This document shows positions 24,301 through 35,591 of a stretch of 64,000 nucleotides of DNA, piece after piece. This DNA is from Acridotheres tristis (lineage: Eukaryota > Chordata > Aves > Passeriformes > Sturnidae). The notes beneath the pieces are model-generated. The model saw only the letters and a program-made list of their open reading frames with translations. It was not told the DNA's origin and did no database searches. Both the position numbers and the translations under genes were made by a program. The stretch lies in the NCBI GenBank assembly GCA_037013685.1, contig CM072895.1, positions 7,910,463 to 7,974,462 on the forward strand, in the 5' to 3' direction. The first letter of the stretch is position 1; the number at the start of each line of letters is the position of its first letter.

Positions 24301-27300
24301 AAAGGTCAAATTCATTACAAGTTGAAACATCATAACTAACAATAAACTGGAATCTATCTGAATGGCATTAATTTCTATATGGAAACATATGTGATAATTC
24401 TCACATTTCCTGTCATCTGATCAATACCTTTTGAAATATTTAATGTTTTAATATTGCTAATTTTGGGCAGCCTCTCCTTTCAATTTTTTTCTTTATTTCT
24501 TCCTTTTTCATTTTTAATCGACAGAGCATCTGAAAGTGCAGCAGTCGAGTTGAGTATTTCATAATGCTGCATTCAGTATAGGAGTGGGTAAAGACCTTTT
24601 TTTACTATTATCAAAACCACTTCCTCTCATTTTTTATGACACCTGCACTGGAGCATTGGTCACAACCTCCTTACCCTCCCCCTGCCCAGGCTGCCTTCAT
24701 TTGGAGTACAAAGTCAGTGACACAGGCAAGAGGACAAGGTCTGATTTCTGGCTTCTGAGCTGTGCCTCATTACAGTAAAGGCTCTCCTAGATTACATCTA
24801 GATGGTTTGTTTGTTTCAGAATTAACCAAATTATTATCTCTGTCTTTTCCTAAGCTTCTTGATTTGAGTATATAATAATTTCTAAGATTCCAGGAAATCT
24901 TTAGAGATCTGCTTTCACACAGCTAAATTATTCAGGAATAATCTTGATTCATTGTCTGTTTAGGTGGTTTTAACACAGGTCTCCACTCTCAACAAAATCA
25001 AAGAAGCCACAAAAGAAACACAGACATGAAGTTATTCAGTCGTACCTTGTAGATACATTCTGACTGTTGGGTAAATCAGTGAGGGACCTACTGGAGTATT
25101 TAACATCCTTTATGTGGTGAGGATTGTCTTGTGGTTTAGATTTCTTTGCATAAAACAGTTCTGACATATTTTCTTCTTCAGCAGAGCAAGGATTAATTTG
25201 TTTAATTTACTGTTTGGGAGTTTCTCACAGTGGCATGCACACAGAGGCAACCATGCATAAGAAATATTCAAGTTACATACCAAGAAACGTCTTTTTCTTG
25301 TAAAACCACCTTGCACCTTCCTGCACCGTGTGTTTATATAATTTAAGATGGCAGAGAAGACAGGAGCTCCAGAGCCATGGCCAGCAGTGAAAACAGGGGA
25401 AAACGAGACAATTCTTTGAGAAAAACAGATGAGACCATGTGGGTAGCAGGAGATCCATGTGGATGCTTTCAGGGGCTGTTTGTCTCTCAGTGTCACGGCT
25501 GAGCCTGTGGGGACACACAGCCTTTGTGCTTGCCTAATATTCAGAAGACACTTATGACAAATAGGGTCATGAAATGATGATGCCTTACCAGATTTGGGAA
25601 TATGTATTGCTGCCATTACTTCAGAGGTCAGTTTTAGCTTTTTTTCAAATTAGGGTACAGTCATCTTCAATCATGCTGTAAATTTTGGGAAAATGTTTGT
25701 GATGAAATTTGGGAAATGTCTGTGAAAAATGTGCAGAATCATTTGCTGGAGTTTTTTTCCATATATTGGTAGTGTTTGAAGTAAAGTTGTTTCTTTCCTT
25801 AATGTATTACAAAATAATGTGAAATACAAGAGCCTTAGAGCAACTGTGCAAATCAAAGAACTGGTATGTGTCCATGTTTGTGTTAAACAGGATGGAAATG
25901 CACAACACTTTCCTTTATTGTGAGAATAGATGCTAATGTGGGTCATGGCAATAGTTGCAAAGGCAATTTTTAATATTTTAGTGTCTATAATCCTCTGCAA
26001 GTGAGCCAAGCAATGCACTCAGGAGTGTCTTCATTCTGCTTGAAGTCATCCTCAAGTTCCACTCAGTGAGCTTTCACAAGAAAGACAGTACTTCAGAAAT
26101 TGTAAAATTTTTTGAAGTGTTGCATTTTCAGAATGAATATCCAGCCCCTACTAATATGCAGCTTATTAATTTAAAACATCTATTTTAATAAGTCCTCAAA
26201 TAGGATTATTTCCCTCATCTGTTTTGGAGACCTCTGCACATTTCTTGGAAGAAATGAAATGGTAAAGAGCAGCTGTTGGAATTCAGGGATGCTAGAAAGG
26301 GGAAATATCTTATAGTCACATAATCCAAGTATCTAAAAAGAACTTGCTTAAATCTATCTGCCATTGTTAAAAATCTGTCTTCCTTGTAAGTGCCTACTTG
26401 TTCAGGAAAGAGAAGTGTGTGCATTTGGTTTTGTCCATCAGAGAGCTCAGAGACAGAATAATGTTCAATCATGATGTTAATCCCAGCACAACAGTTTCTA
26501 CTGAAGTGACTCTATAGAGGATTTATTCTCCCATCTATGCAGGTGAACAAAGAATTCTTTTAATGGGTGGTGCATATACTGTTGTAGAAGAATAGACCCC
26601 TTTGTATTAAAATTACATGCCTGGGATTTTAACATAAAAACTGAAAAATCCCACTGTGTAAAACTGACTTAAACTCAATTTCCCTCTCCTCCTTTTACAA
26701 TGTCAAGATGCCTGAGTGCTCAAGTGACTGAATAAGTACTAAATATTTAATGCATGGAGGTTACATTAACTGAGTCTTTGATCTGAAACTTCTTAAAAAC
26801 ATCTTAAAAGCCCTTCAAAAACCGGTTAGTATTTCATTACAGTCACTTAAAATAGATTTATTTTATCAAAACATCCTGTCAGAAACCCCAAAGCTGTGAT
26901 TAATAACCTGCAGCATTTTGACTAAAGCATCTCCTAATACTGGTTTCATAGTGTATCAACAGATTGCCTGTTGTGGGTAAGAAATCACCAGCCCGATTGC
27001 CTCTGTCAGGCACTTGCAGGTGTTCAGAGTGTGTCTGCTGAGAGTTTGAGCAGGTATGCACAATGGAATCCACACTGGGATTCTGCATGCTTGCTGCTTC
27101 TCAAACAGAATGTCTCTCATGTAATTCTGAGATTAAATTAACTTTTTTTTTCCTTCGTGGAATAAATTTATTAGGGCAGTTTGGTACAGATGTTTTTGTA
27201 TAGTAACATTTACAAGCATTTGGGCAACATGAGAAATGGGATAGATCAATAATTTATATCATCCTGGGAAACTCCTGCATGTTTTTAATCTGTGCAGCAT

Positions 27301-28644
27301 AATTTGATAGCGTCTCTGGCTGTGTGAAGGCTCTGCCCTTTACATTGTTTTTGCTGTTCAAGGGTAACAGACTGCAGTGTGAGGCTGTGTGAGTATCTGC
27401 TGGGTCTGTAGAAGATGGAAGCATGCACAGCAGCAGGTTTCTATATAATTCATTTCTACTGCATCCAGCAGACCTTCTGTGCCAGAGCTTGTCCCACCCA
27501 AATCTATCCTTACCCTTTGTTGTAGATTTCCTTCTCATTGGCTTTGTGCACCTCCAGATCCCACTCTGAAATTCCCACTGTTGTTTTCCTAACACAAGAT
27601 GCTGTGTCCTAACACAACATGAACATGAAACTTGGGATCTTAAATGATTAATCACAGACCACCTGGTCACTCTGGTGCTGAATTTTGAAACATGCTTCTG
27701 GTTCAGGAGCTTTTAGCCTGTGCCCATAATTTCTACTTCTTAACTTATACCTGCTTAACCAGTGGAAAGAAACTGAAACAATCAGTTTGATAATTGTTCT
27801 GTTTCCTTCTCCTCAGTAATCAGTAGATTAAAGCAAACCATTAAGAGTATTCTAGGATAATAAAGGAAATTAAACACTAGGCTCTGAGCTCACTGTGTGT
27901 GCACTTGGAGTCACTTGCCATTATTTTCTCAAAACAAGAGTTAAGGATTTTTTTTCTCAAGTCTCCTACAATATTAGCAAAAGGCACATGGCCGAACCCT
28001 CATGAACCACTTTGAAAACACATTCCTTGTTTCTTCAGGGAAATGTGCTTTTGTCAGTGTATACCTTGTGTAGAAGATGTTTTGCATATAAAAACCACGT
28101 GGAGATTGAATCCTGTTATATAAAGAAAAGCTGGGTTTCTGTGGAGTTCTTTGTAGTACCAACATTAAAAGGGTTGTTATAAATAAGAGTGGAATATAAT
28201 TATAAATGCCCTTCTGAGGAAAAAAAATTCTTGATTACCTTTGAATTCTTTTGCCCTTTAAAAAGGTTATATTTAACTGGTTCAGTTTCTTACTTGATGT
28301 TTCAGTTTCCCAAGGGAAATCAACCTCCAGTACGAACAGTTTCAATTGGGTTACATGACTTTACTTTGTGTCTTGCATTTGTTAACAGACAGGTTATATA
28401 ACACTGCAGGCTAAATATACATTGCTCTGTTTTCAGCTACCTCTGGTACTCCTGTGTTCAGAGGGATGACCAGAGAAGTGGGAAGTGGCTTTCAAAAGTT
28501 CTGCTGGAATTAACCCCTGCTGCTAATAGCATAAATTGTTTAGTAGAGACTTCATAAGTAGCATGAGGCTATAAGTCTTAAACTATAAAATTATGTTTAA
28601 TATTTTGATGTGCTCCCTATCATCCTTGAGGCTTTTTTATGATC
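21336..28644. other. Intron, no gene seen
   Basis: AT-rich. A minus-strand open frame of 168 codons at 25110-25616 matches no family and is treated as chance. No transposon was recognised. Confidence -1.
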
Positions 28645-28765
28645 AAAAAGAAGTGGGTCAAATTCTGCCCTTGTTCCCAATGGCATATAATCTGTGGAAG
28701 CACTATTGACTGGAACAGAATTTCCTTGAGTTACTGAAGTTGTAACTGAGAAAGTAATTGGAGTG
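28645..28765. repeat. Relic of an ancient amniote palindromic repeat (second type)
   Basis: The segment starts GTGGGTCAAATTCTGCCCTT and continues with CATATAATCTG, ACTATTGACTGGAACAG and GAGTTACTGAAGTTGTAACT. This recalls an old amniote repeat beginning GTCAAATTCTGCTCTCAGTTAC with a CCATTGACTTCAATGGAG core. The copy is heavily diverged, so the call is moderate. Confidence -1.
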
Positions 28766-31700
28766 CATGTGTGCTGCTTCACTGAAAAGAAGGAGGCTCA
28801 ATTCTAGGGGGATCTTTTCCATTTCTAGGTAGTTCGGTGTTGAACAGCTTTAGATTCATTATTCTTGTATTTCCATCAAGTAATGCTTTCCTGGTAGAGG
28901 AGGAGATGAAAGGACCTTTTAAAAAATATCAATAACAAAAAAGAAAGGAAAGAAAAAGGGGTTTCATCCTGGCTTTTTTTCTTCAGTCACTGATCAATAG
29001 CAGCACAAGCGAGCTGTATTTAGAGAAGAAAGGCAAGCAAGCAAGAATCTTAACTAACTAGCAGGAAGTTGATTGTAGCATGCTGGTGTTCAGGCAACTG
29101 ATAAGAGAGGAGGAAACATTTATGCTGAGAATCAGCAAAAACAGGAGCATGTTTTACCACATGCCTATTTCATTTCACAAGTCCAACATGCTGCACATAA
29201 GCTTTGGAGATAAATTTAGAATAGTTTTGTTAATTGCATGATATTAAATTTGGAATGGGATGAACAATGAACTATGGCAAATTATATTTTGATTCACAGT
29301 ACAACAGTGTTTGTATTTGAGATTCAGGGCTGAAGTAAGGATCAAATACTGTATAATTGGCACCAATCCCTATGTCCCTGGTGGTGCAGGATGGCACACT
29401 GGGGGCATCCCCCACTCCTTGTCCTGGCAGCCAATTGCCTTCAACAGGAATGATGGATATGGTGTCCTCATTTTTACCTGCAGAAATTCAGAGAGCTCAG
29501 TTAAATCTCACAGTGTTTCATTGTTGTGCTGTCTATATATGACTGAAAAAGGAGCTGGGCTAAGACAATGCTTGCATTTTAGAGCTGGAATAAACTTTAC
29601 GGCCTTTTTTTCTCTCTTGAAATTGATTTTTTCACCCTTTTTGTTGGTATTTATTAAAAATGCATATTCTACCTGGAATGATTCCTAGAGTTTTTTTGAG
29701 CACTGCTGAGTAAGCCAAACTAAATATATATTTCTTTAGAGGCATCAGTGCTCCTGGCAGACACCATTATTTTTGCCGTCACTCACAGACTGGATTTTTA
29801 AAATAAAGTCTTTTTGTTCCTTTTAGTCTTAGGTTAAAAATATTAAAATAATTACTTTTAATTTCAGTATGTAATAAAAGAACATAATTTAAAAAAACAA
29901 ATCTTTACAGAACACTTTTTTTCTGTCCTGCCCCCTCCAAGTTTGTGAGCATGTCTTGCCTTGCCTAAAGTTTATTTAAAGTTGTTTAAGAGGCAGAAAT
30001 AAATCCACCTCTACCTTCTCCATTATGATATTCTCTGTGCCTGAATTTATTCTATGTTCAGTGAAGTCAGACTTCTAAGAGAGTTGGGAATTTTGAATTT
30101 TATTTGCAGTTCTGGAGTGGTTGTATGTATTTTTAGCAAAATGCTGGCATGCTTTGTAGGATTTTTCTTTTCCTGTGGTTCAGTTAATATTTGCACAGGA
30201 AGTTTGAATTAGAATGATGAAATATTCACTCTGATGCATAATGATTTGATCCCCTTCACTGCCACATTCTTCACAGCTGGGTTTTTTTGCTCACGCTATT
30301 TTGCATATGAACATTTATCATGCAATAAATTGATTTTCCTGTCTACTATTCTCATCTCCTTAAACCTGCACATTCCCGCAGTGTTGATTCTGCTGTTCCT
30401 TACTTGTCCTATGCATAATTTCTTAGTCACGACTAACTTTAGTTATGACACATTTTGTAATTCTTACAAAATTATTGTAACATTTTAAAATGTGCTTGCT
30501 CAATGCCCCTTCTTCAGATAAGCTGTAGATTACTTTTCATCACTGGGAAGTTATTTTAGCTCTTTAGGTACTGAGCAATTTATTTTTTATTTTACAAACT
30601 ATTTTAACAACTGTGGTTTTTCCCAAGAAACCTTTCAGTACTTAAAAGACTGACCTGTAATCTTTTATACAGGAAAAATATTTACTGAAACATGGTACAC
30701 AAAATCTCAGCTGGCAATTAATTTCTTGCATGTGCCATGTCTGTGTGGCTGATGCTCTGGATTCCATTTGATCCTGTTTCCTTCTCTGATGAGGGGTGAG
30801 TGGGAACTTACCTTGACAAAAATGTTTCCCTGCCTCTCTTTTTGCACATCTGTTATTTGGCTCAGTATCAGAGTAGTAAAGATTCAGGGTTCAGTGTGAT
30901 TAAGGCTTTCCAAGCCTTTGAAGACAATTTCTTGGCTAAGTTCAGTGGGTGCCCTGAAGGTCTGTGTCTTTATTGCCTTTAGCTGCTTCTCCCCAGCCCT
31001 TCCTGCTGTGTCAGCTGAGGCATTTACAGCTCACCCTCTCTGCTGTTCAGCATCACCCAAAATCAATCTTGGCCTCCTCTTCCCCATTTTGACTTGCTGC
31101 CTTAGCACACTGTGTACCCTGGTATGTAAATTGCTTCTTCAGTTTTCATCAGGCTTTTTGGTGTTTGGAAGCAAAATTCTGTAATTTATTTCAGAAGTAA
31201 CTAGTATGATTTTCTTTTGTTTGACTTTGCCCAAAATTATTGTATGTCACAAATAATTCAGGGCAATAACTTGGGAGCAGGAGCTCTTAACCATTTTTGT
31301 TCTTGATAATCATTAATATTGTTCTAGCATTCAACTTGCAGTCAGGGCAATAGCATGTGTACTCTGTGGTTTTAGTGCACTTTGCATCAATGTTATCTCT
31401 GTGTGTGTTCAGAAAAGATCCACTAAACCTCCTAATGCAAAATAATTCTATTTGTGGGCATATGGGAGTTAAACTTTCTTTCCCTTACAATTTTCATTAG
31501 ACAGGGGCTTACTGGTACCATGGCAGAATGATCAAATAAGCATTTTAATGTTGAATAAAGGTCAACACACTGGAATTTGAAACCATTAATCCTTTTGCTC
31601 TTAAAGCGGGCAGAACTTCTACAGACTAAATAAGGCATTAAAAAGTAGACTCTTAAAGTTCTGAAAAGGAGAAACATATCTTCAAATTACCCATTTAGCT

Positions 31701-31889
31701 TTCTAGAACTTTTCATTTTCTGTTAGTTCAGCAAAATATGTTTTGAGGGTTTGGGGAAAGATGTGTTTTTTAAATATAATTTCTTCATTTCCAACTTTAT
31801 GTTGGGAAAGGATATTTCTGAGTTCATAGAGCTATAGAAAAGAACCTCAGTGTATGAAAATACGATATCTCAGTGGAAATACTGCCATT
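28766..31889. other. Intron, no gene seen
   Basis: AT-rich sequence without recognised exons. A moderately GC-rich patch lies near 29350-29450 and a pyrimidine-rich stretch at 30950-31110. Confidence -1.
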
Positions 31890-32556
31890 TCAGGTTGTAA
31901 TACCAGTCTGTGGGTGTAGGGACCCTCCTGTTCAGATGAAAAGAAGTTCAGGCTCACTTTAAATTAATTCCTGGACTTTGAACAATTGTGGGATCCCTCT
32001 AGGACATCACAGACTGTTAAATTAAACCTCTATTGCCTTGGGTTGAACTTTTAACCTATGTATGACTGAAGTCTGTCTTTGGGGAAAGCGTCCAGTCTGG
32101 AATACAAGGCATCAGGAAGCAGAGTATCTACTGCTTCCTTTGCTAATTTGTTCCAGTGTCTGATTACTCTCACTGTTAAAAACATAAATCTAATTTCTGA
32201 GTTGAATTAATCTTGGATTATATAATATTTTTTCCTCTGGTAGCTAATTTTTCCTACAAGATTAAGAAGTCATTAAGCTTCTATGAGGAGATAGAGATGG
32301 AAAGTTAATGGTAATGGCAATGCAACACATTGTAGTACTTGAGTCTCATGTCAAGATATTATATTCAGCTCTTAAGTATTTTCTGTGGCTTCTTCCTGTG
32401 TCTGTTTCAGTTTCTCAACATCCTTTTTAAAAATATAAGTTCTAAATTTCCATCATTTTGTTCAACTTTTAAAATACTTCACTTGGAAAAATATAGATGT
32501 TTACTTCTGCACACTGCTCCCAAACATCTGCAAGGATTTCATTTCTGGGACATTTC
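31890..32556 (-). repeat. Ancient L3/CR1-like LINE, 3' portion, minus orientation
   Basis: The plus strand reads as the reverse complement of the 3' part of an L3/CR1-type LINE: ACTGCTTCCTTTGCTAATTT, GTTCCAGTGTCTGATTACTC, TCACTGTTAAAAACATAAAT and later TTTCTCAACATCCTTTTTAA. This order is the same as in the remembered consensus. The left edge near 31890 is approximate. Confidence -1.
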
Positions 32557-32845
32557 AGGAGGGCTCGTGGAATCACACAAGTGGGGAAGGACCCTTGGAT
32601 AATCTGGATCACCCTTTTAGTGTGGCAGGATCCACATTTATTTTGGACAGATTTCTGTGTTATTTCTGACAGCTTTTTCCAGGAGTATTCCAGAAGTTCC
32701 ACAGGCAATCTGTCTTCTCTATTGTTTATTGCTGCTTACTACTTGACAGTTTTTTCCTAAAATCTAGCCTCAGTCTCCCTGGCTGCTCTTTAAGTCATTT
32801 ATGTCTTGCCCTATCTAACATCAGCACAAAGAGCAGTTTACCAGT
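32557..32845 (-). repeat. Younger CR1 3' fragment nested in the older LINE
   Basis: It opens with CGTGGAATCACACAAG and GGGGAAGGACCCTTGGATAA, the antisense of a CR1 3' end. It then continues with TTTTTTCCTAAAATCTAGCC, TCAGTCTCCCTGGCTGCTCT and TCTTGCCCTATCTAAC, matching the next CR1 block. It interrupts the L3-like copy, so it inserted later, in the same orientation. Confidence -1.
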
Positions 32846-33149
32846 TTTGTGGTTTGGGGCTTTTTTCCTTTCTTTTATTTCCCCCTCCATTTTTTCTTTG
32901 TATGTTTTTATTTTTTTAGTTTTTTTTTTTTTCAGCAGCATTTTACTTATATCTATACTTGTTTTGCTTTTTTTTTTTTTTTTTTTTTAACAATCTCAAT
33001 TCTTGTGTTTTATAAATCACAGATTTCTTCTGGGTTATCACAAGTTGGTCCTCACTTTTCAGAGGTGCAGTTCTTCAGACTGGGTCGAATAATGCAGCTG
33101 CAGCTTTCCTGGTGCTGAGTAGAAAGATTCTTCTGTGTCAAGCAAAGTA
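32846..33149. repeat. T-rich tract within the composite LINE region
   Basis: Several T-runs (including about 20 T at 32970-32989) between the nested CR1 fragment and the resumed older LINE. Parts of 33000-33149 may be diverged LINE sequence, but I cannot align them. Confidence -1.
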
Positions 33150-34450
33150 GAACTAATTTATCCATTTCAGTAGGACATTCATCTTTACTGGAGCAGCATG
33201 ATATTGTTGATGGATTATCCAGCTTTGATCCACAGTAAGTTTTAATTTTCTACAGAATGGCTACCAATGTCAGTGCTTCTCCATCCCAAGAAGTTAATTT
33301 TTCTTGGCTCAGTGAAGTACTTTGCATTTATCCCTACTGAAAAAGTGCTGTGGATTCCAAATCAGATCTTTAAATTCATCACATTTTCTCTGAATTCTGG
33401 TCATTATAAATCCAGTGTATTTATAATGCCTCTGAGAAGGGTATTGTCACAACAAGTATGTATGTGATATTATTTTCCAGGTCATTAATCAAAATCTTAA
33501 ACATTACCAGACTTAGGAGGGTCTCCTTCAGATTGCCACTTGAGGTAACTTTTCATGTCAATAGGAACATTGCTAATCACACCCCAGGTATGTATTTCTG
33601 AATCCGTGTTGCAGCCACTTTGTGCTGTTTTCATCTGAATCATGCTTCCATGGCTTGCTTAGAAGACTGATAAGTGGAAGAGGATCAAAAAGAGTCCAAA
33701 GTACAAATGACATCTGATGCTTTTCCTCTGTCCACAAGGCCTGTTACCTTATCAGGGAAGAAAATTAGATTGCTCTGACATGATTGTTCTTGACAAATCC
33801 ATGTTGGATGTTATACATGTTCTCATTACCTTCCAGGCACTTACAAAGAGTTGGGCTATTTGTTTCAGTATTTTTCTATGAATTGAAGATAAGATGATTG
33901 GCTTACAATTGTCAGGCTTGCCTTTTTCTTTAAAATACTTTTTAAAGGTAGACATTACACTGGCCCTTTCCTAGGACTTCCACTTTATTCACTGTCCTTT
34001 TTAAGTTCTCAAAGATAAGCTCTGATGGCTTTGAGATTCCCATTTAGCTCTATAAGTACTGGTGGGTGAAGTTCATTAAACTCAGCCTGTTTAAAAACAT
34101 CCACCTTATCTAATACTCTGAATATTGTACCTTCCTTATTTGAGGCTCAAGTCTGGCTCTTTGTCAGTGATATTAATTGTGATAGATACATGATTGCAAT
34201 TGACCTTATAGTAAAGAGTGAGGTGAAAAAAATAGATATTCATTAGTCTTTTGGCATCATCCATCATGTCTCACTTCTTCCTTAAGGAGTAGGGTAGCCT
34301 TTTCCTTGATATCCTTCTCAATGGAGTATCTATAAGTGGTTTTTGTTACTCTTGATGTCTCATCTACACATTTATTTGCATTTTTAACTTTTATCCCTAC
34401 CAGATGTGTAGTTCCTTTCCATTGCTATACCAGTCTGTGGGTATTTTTAT
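33150..34450 (-). repeat. Ancient L3/CR1-like LINE, RT-coding portion, minus orientation
   Basis: On the minus strand, 33752-33955 encodes DNCKPIILSSIHRKILKQI, aligned with the LINE RT motif NYRPxSLTSxPGKxMEQI, followed by residues recalling QHGFVKNxS. On the plus strand the order TACTTTGCATTTATCC, AGGTCATTAATCAAAATCTT, TTGTTCTTGACAAATCCATG and CTCTATAAGTACTGGTGGGT follows the antisense consensus. Together with 31890-32556 it forms one element of roughly 2 kb after removing the nested CR1 and T-rich parts. The right edge may extend to about 34640. Confidence -1.
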
Positions 34451-35471
34451 TCATAAATGTGCACTTCCGTATTTCCTTGCATCTAGACCACAGAGTTTGA
34501 AGTGGTCCAAGTAACACAGTGGCCAGTTTTCTGATTAACCTGCTCCTCATCATCCATCACCTCTCCAGCTGTCTGTTGGCCACAGATGACATCTGTAGTG
34601 CATCCACCTTTTCTTTTAGATTCTCAATTCAGAGACTGGACACTGTTATGTAATACCTATTTTTTGGAATTTCCGTCAAAAATATCTTAATTACGTGTTA
34701 ATTCTTTAATTACTACTTCAAGGAATTTTATTCAATTAGCACTTCATGCACTGAACATACACTTTATTGAATTCATGGAATTATCCATTTTTAAATCCTA
34801 GTGACAACTTGAAGTAAAAAGCTTCATGAAATTATTGCTGCAGACATCAGTTACATACCCTGGGCTTGTTCCTACCCTTGGATGTGCTCAGTGCTTGGGA
34901 AGGAGGCTCCATTGCTTTGGTGATCACACTTTATAACCCAGGGCTATTGCTTCTGACGTTTATATTGACTGAAGGGCAGCTTCACCCAGGCCTGGGATTG
35001 CTCATAGATCAAGGACAGATTTGCCAGCTGTCACCAGCCCTGCCCAATGTAATGAGATGCATTGACAATTATGATACTAAATGCACTGTGATTGTTTATA
35101 GATCATTTTTTGATTTAACCAATTGAAGAAGCTATAATATCACTGTGATACAACAAATCTAAAGAGGGAATAAAAGATTTGATTAATATTGTGAAATAAT
35201 GAGATAGGATATTTGCTCACAAGGAAACCTGAAGGTTAGTCGTTTATACTCCAACAAAAATCAGACTTTGTGAGATCATATTATAGTTAATTGAAGAAGT
35301 CAAATGCTAAGGATGATGCCATGTGTAGCCTTGTTGATTATATCAGTGGAGCTAATTTGGAAGTTTGGATTTCCTCGTGTAGAAATGTATTTCTCTCTCT
35401 ATTTGGAGGATGGCAGTGAATGTGGCTGTGTCAGATTTCATTACTTTAGACTTTACTCTTTTTCATTTCAG
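34451..35471. other. Intron, no gene seen
   Basis: AT-rich; the first 200 bases may still be LINE. It ends in a C/T-rich tract (CTTTTTCATTTCAG) that is the acceptor of the exon-like segment at 35472. Confidence -1.
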
Positions 35472-35591
35472 TCTGCAGCAGAACTGTTTCTGAAAATGGG
35501 ATTATTGACCCCTGCCATTGATCACACTGCTCTGGTGTATGCAACTCTGTGTGCACAGTTAGCACTACTATCAAAATATGTACATCTGAAG
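35472..35591 (+). other. Candidate internal coding exon of unknown gene (40 codons)
   Basis: Exactly 120 bases lie between a strong pyrimidine tract plus CAG and a CTGAAG/GTAAAA donor. The single open frame starts and ends on codon boundaries, so the exon could be included or skipped without shifting a frame. The peptide begins SAAELFLKMGLLTPAIDHTA and ends LCAQLALLSKYVHLK. It is leucine- and alanine-rich and looks helical. The codons are less AT-rich than the flanks. I recognise no protein family. It cannot be the next constitutive CCP6 exon, which should carry QQRQLD. Options are an alternative AGBL4 exon, an exon of a nested gene, a relic of a processed gene, or chance. Confidence -1.

Noticed and set aside
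24470..24560. T/C-rich tract and AG near 24525 considered as an acceptor
   Set aside because: No downstream donor with an open frame of reasonable length; could be conserved noncoding sequence but this cannot be judged here.
25110..25616. Minus-strand open frame of 168 codons
   Set aside because: No recognisable family, domain or splice-site support; overlaps a second open frame in another phase, and the length is compatible with chance in a window of this size.
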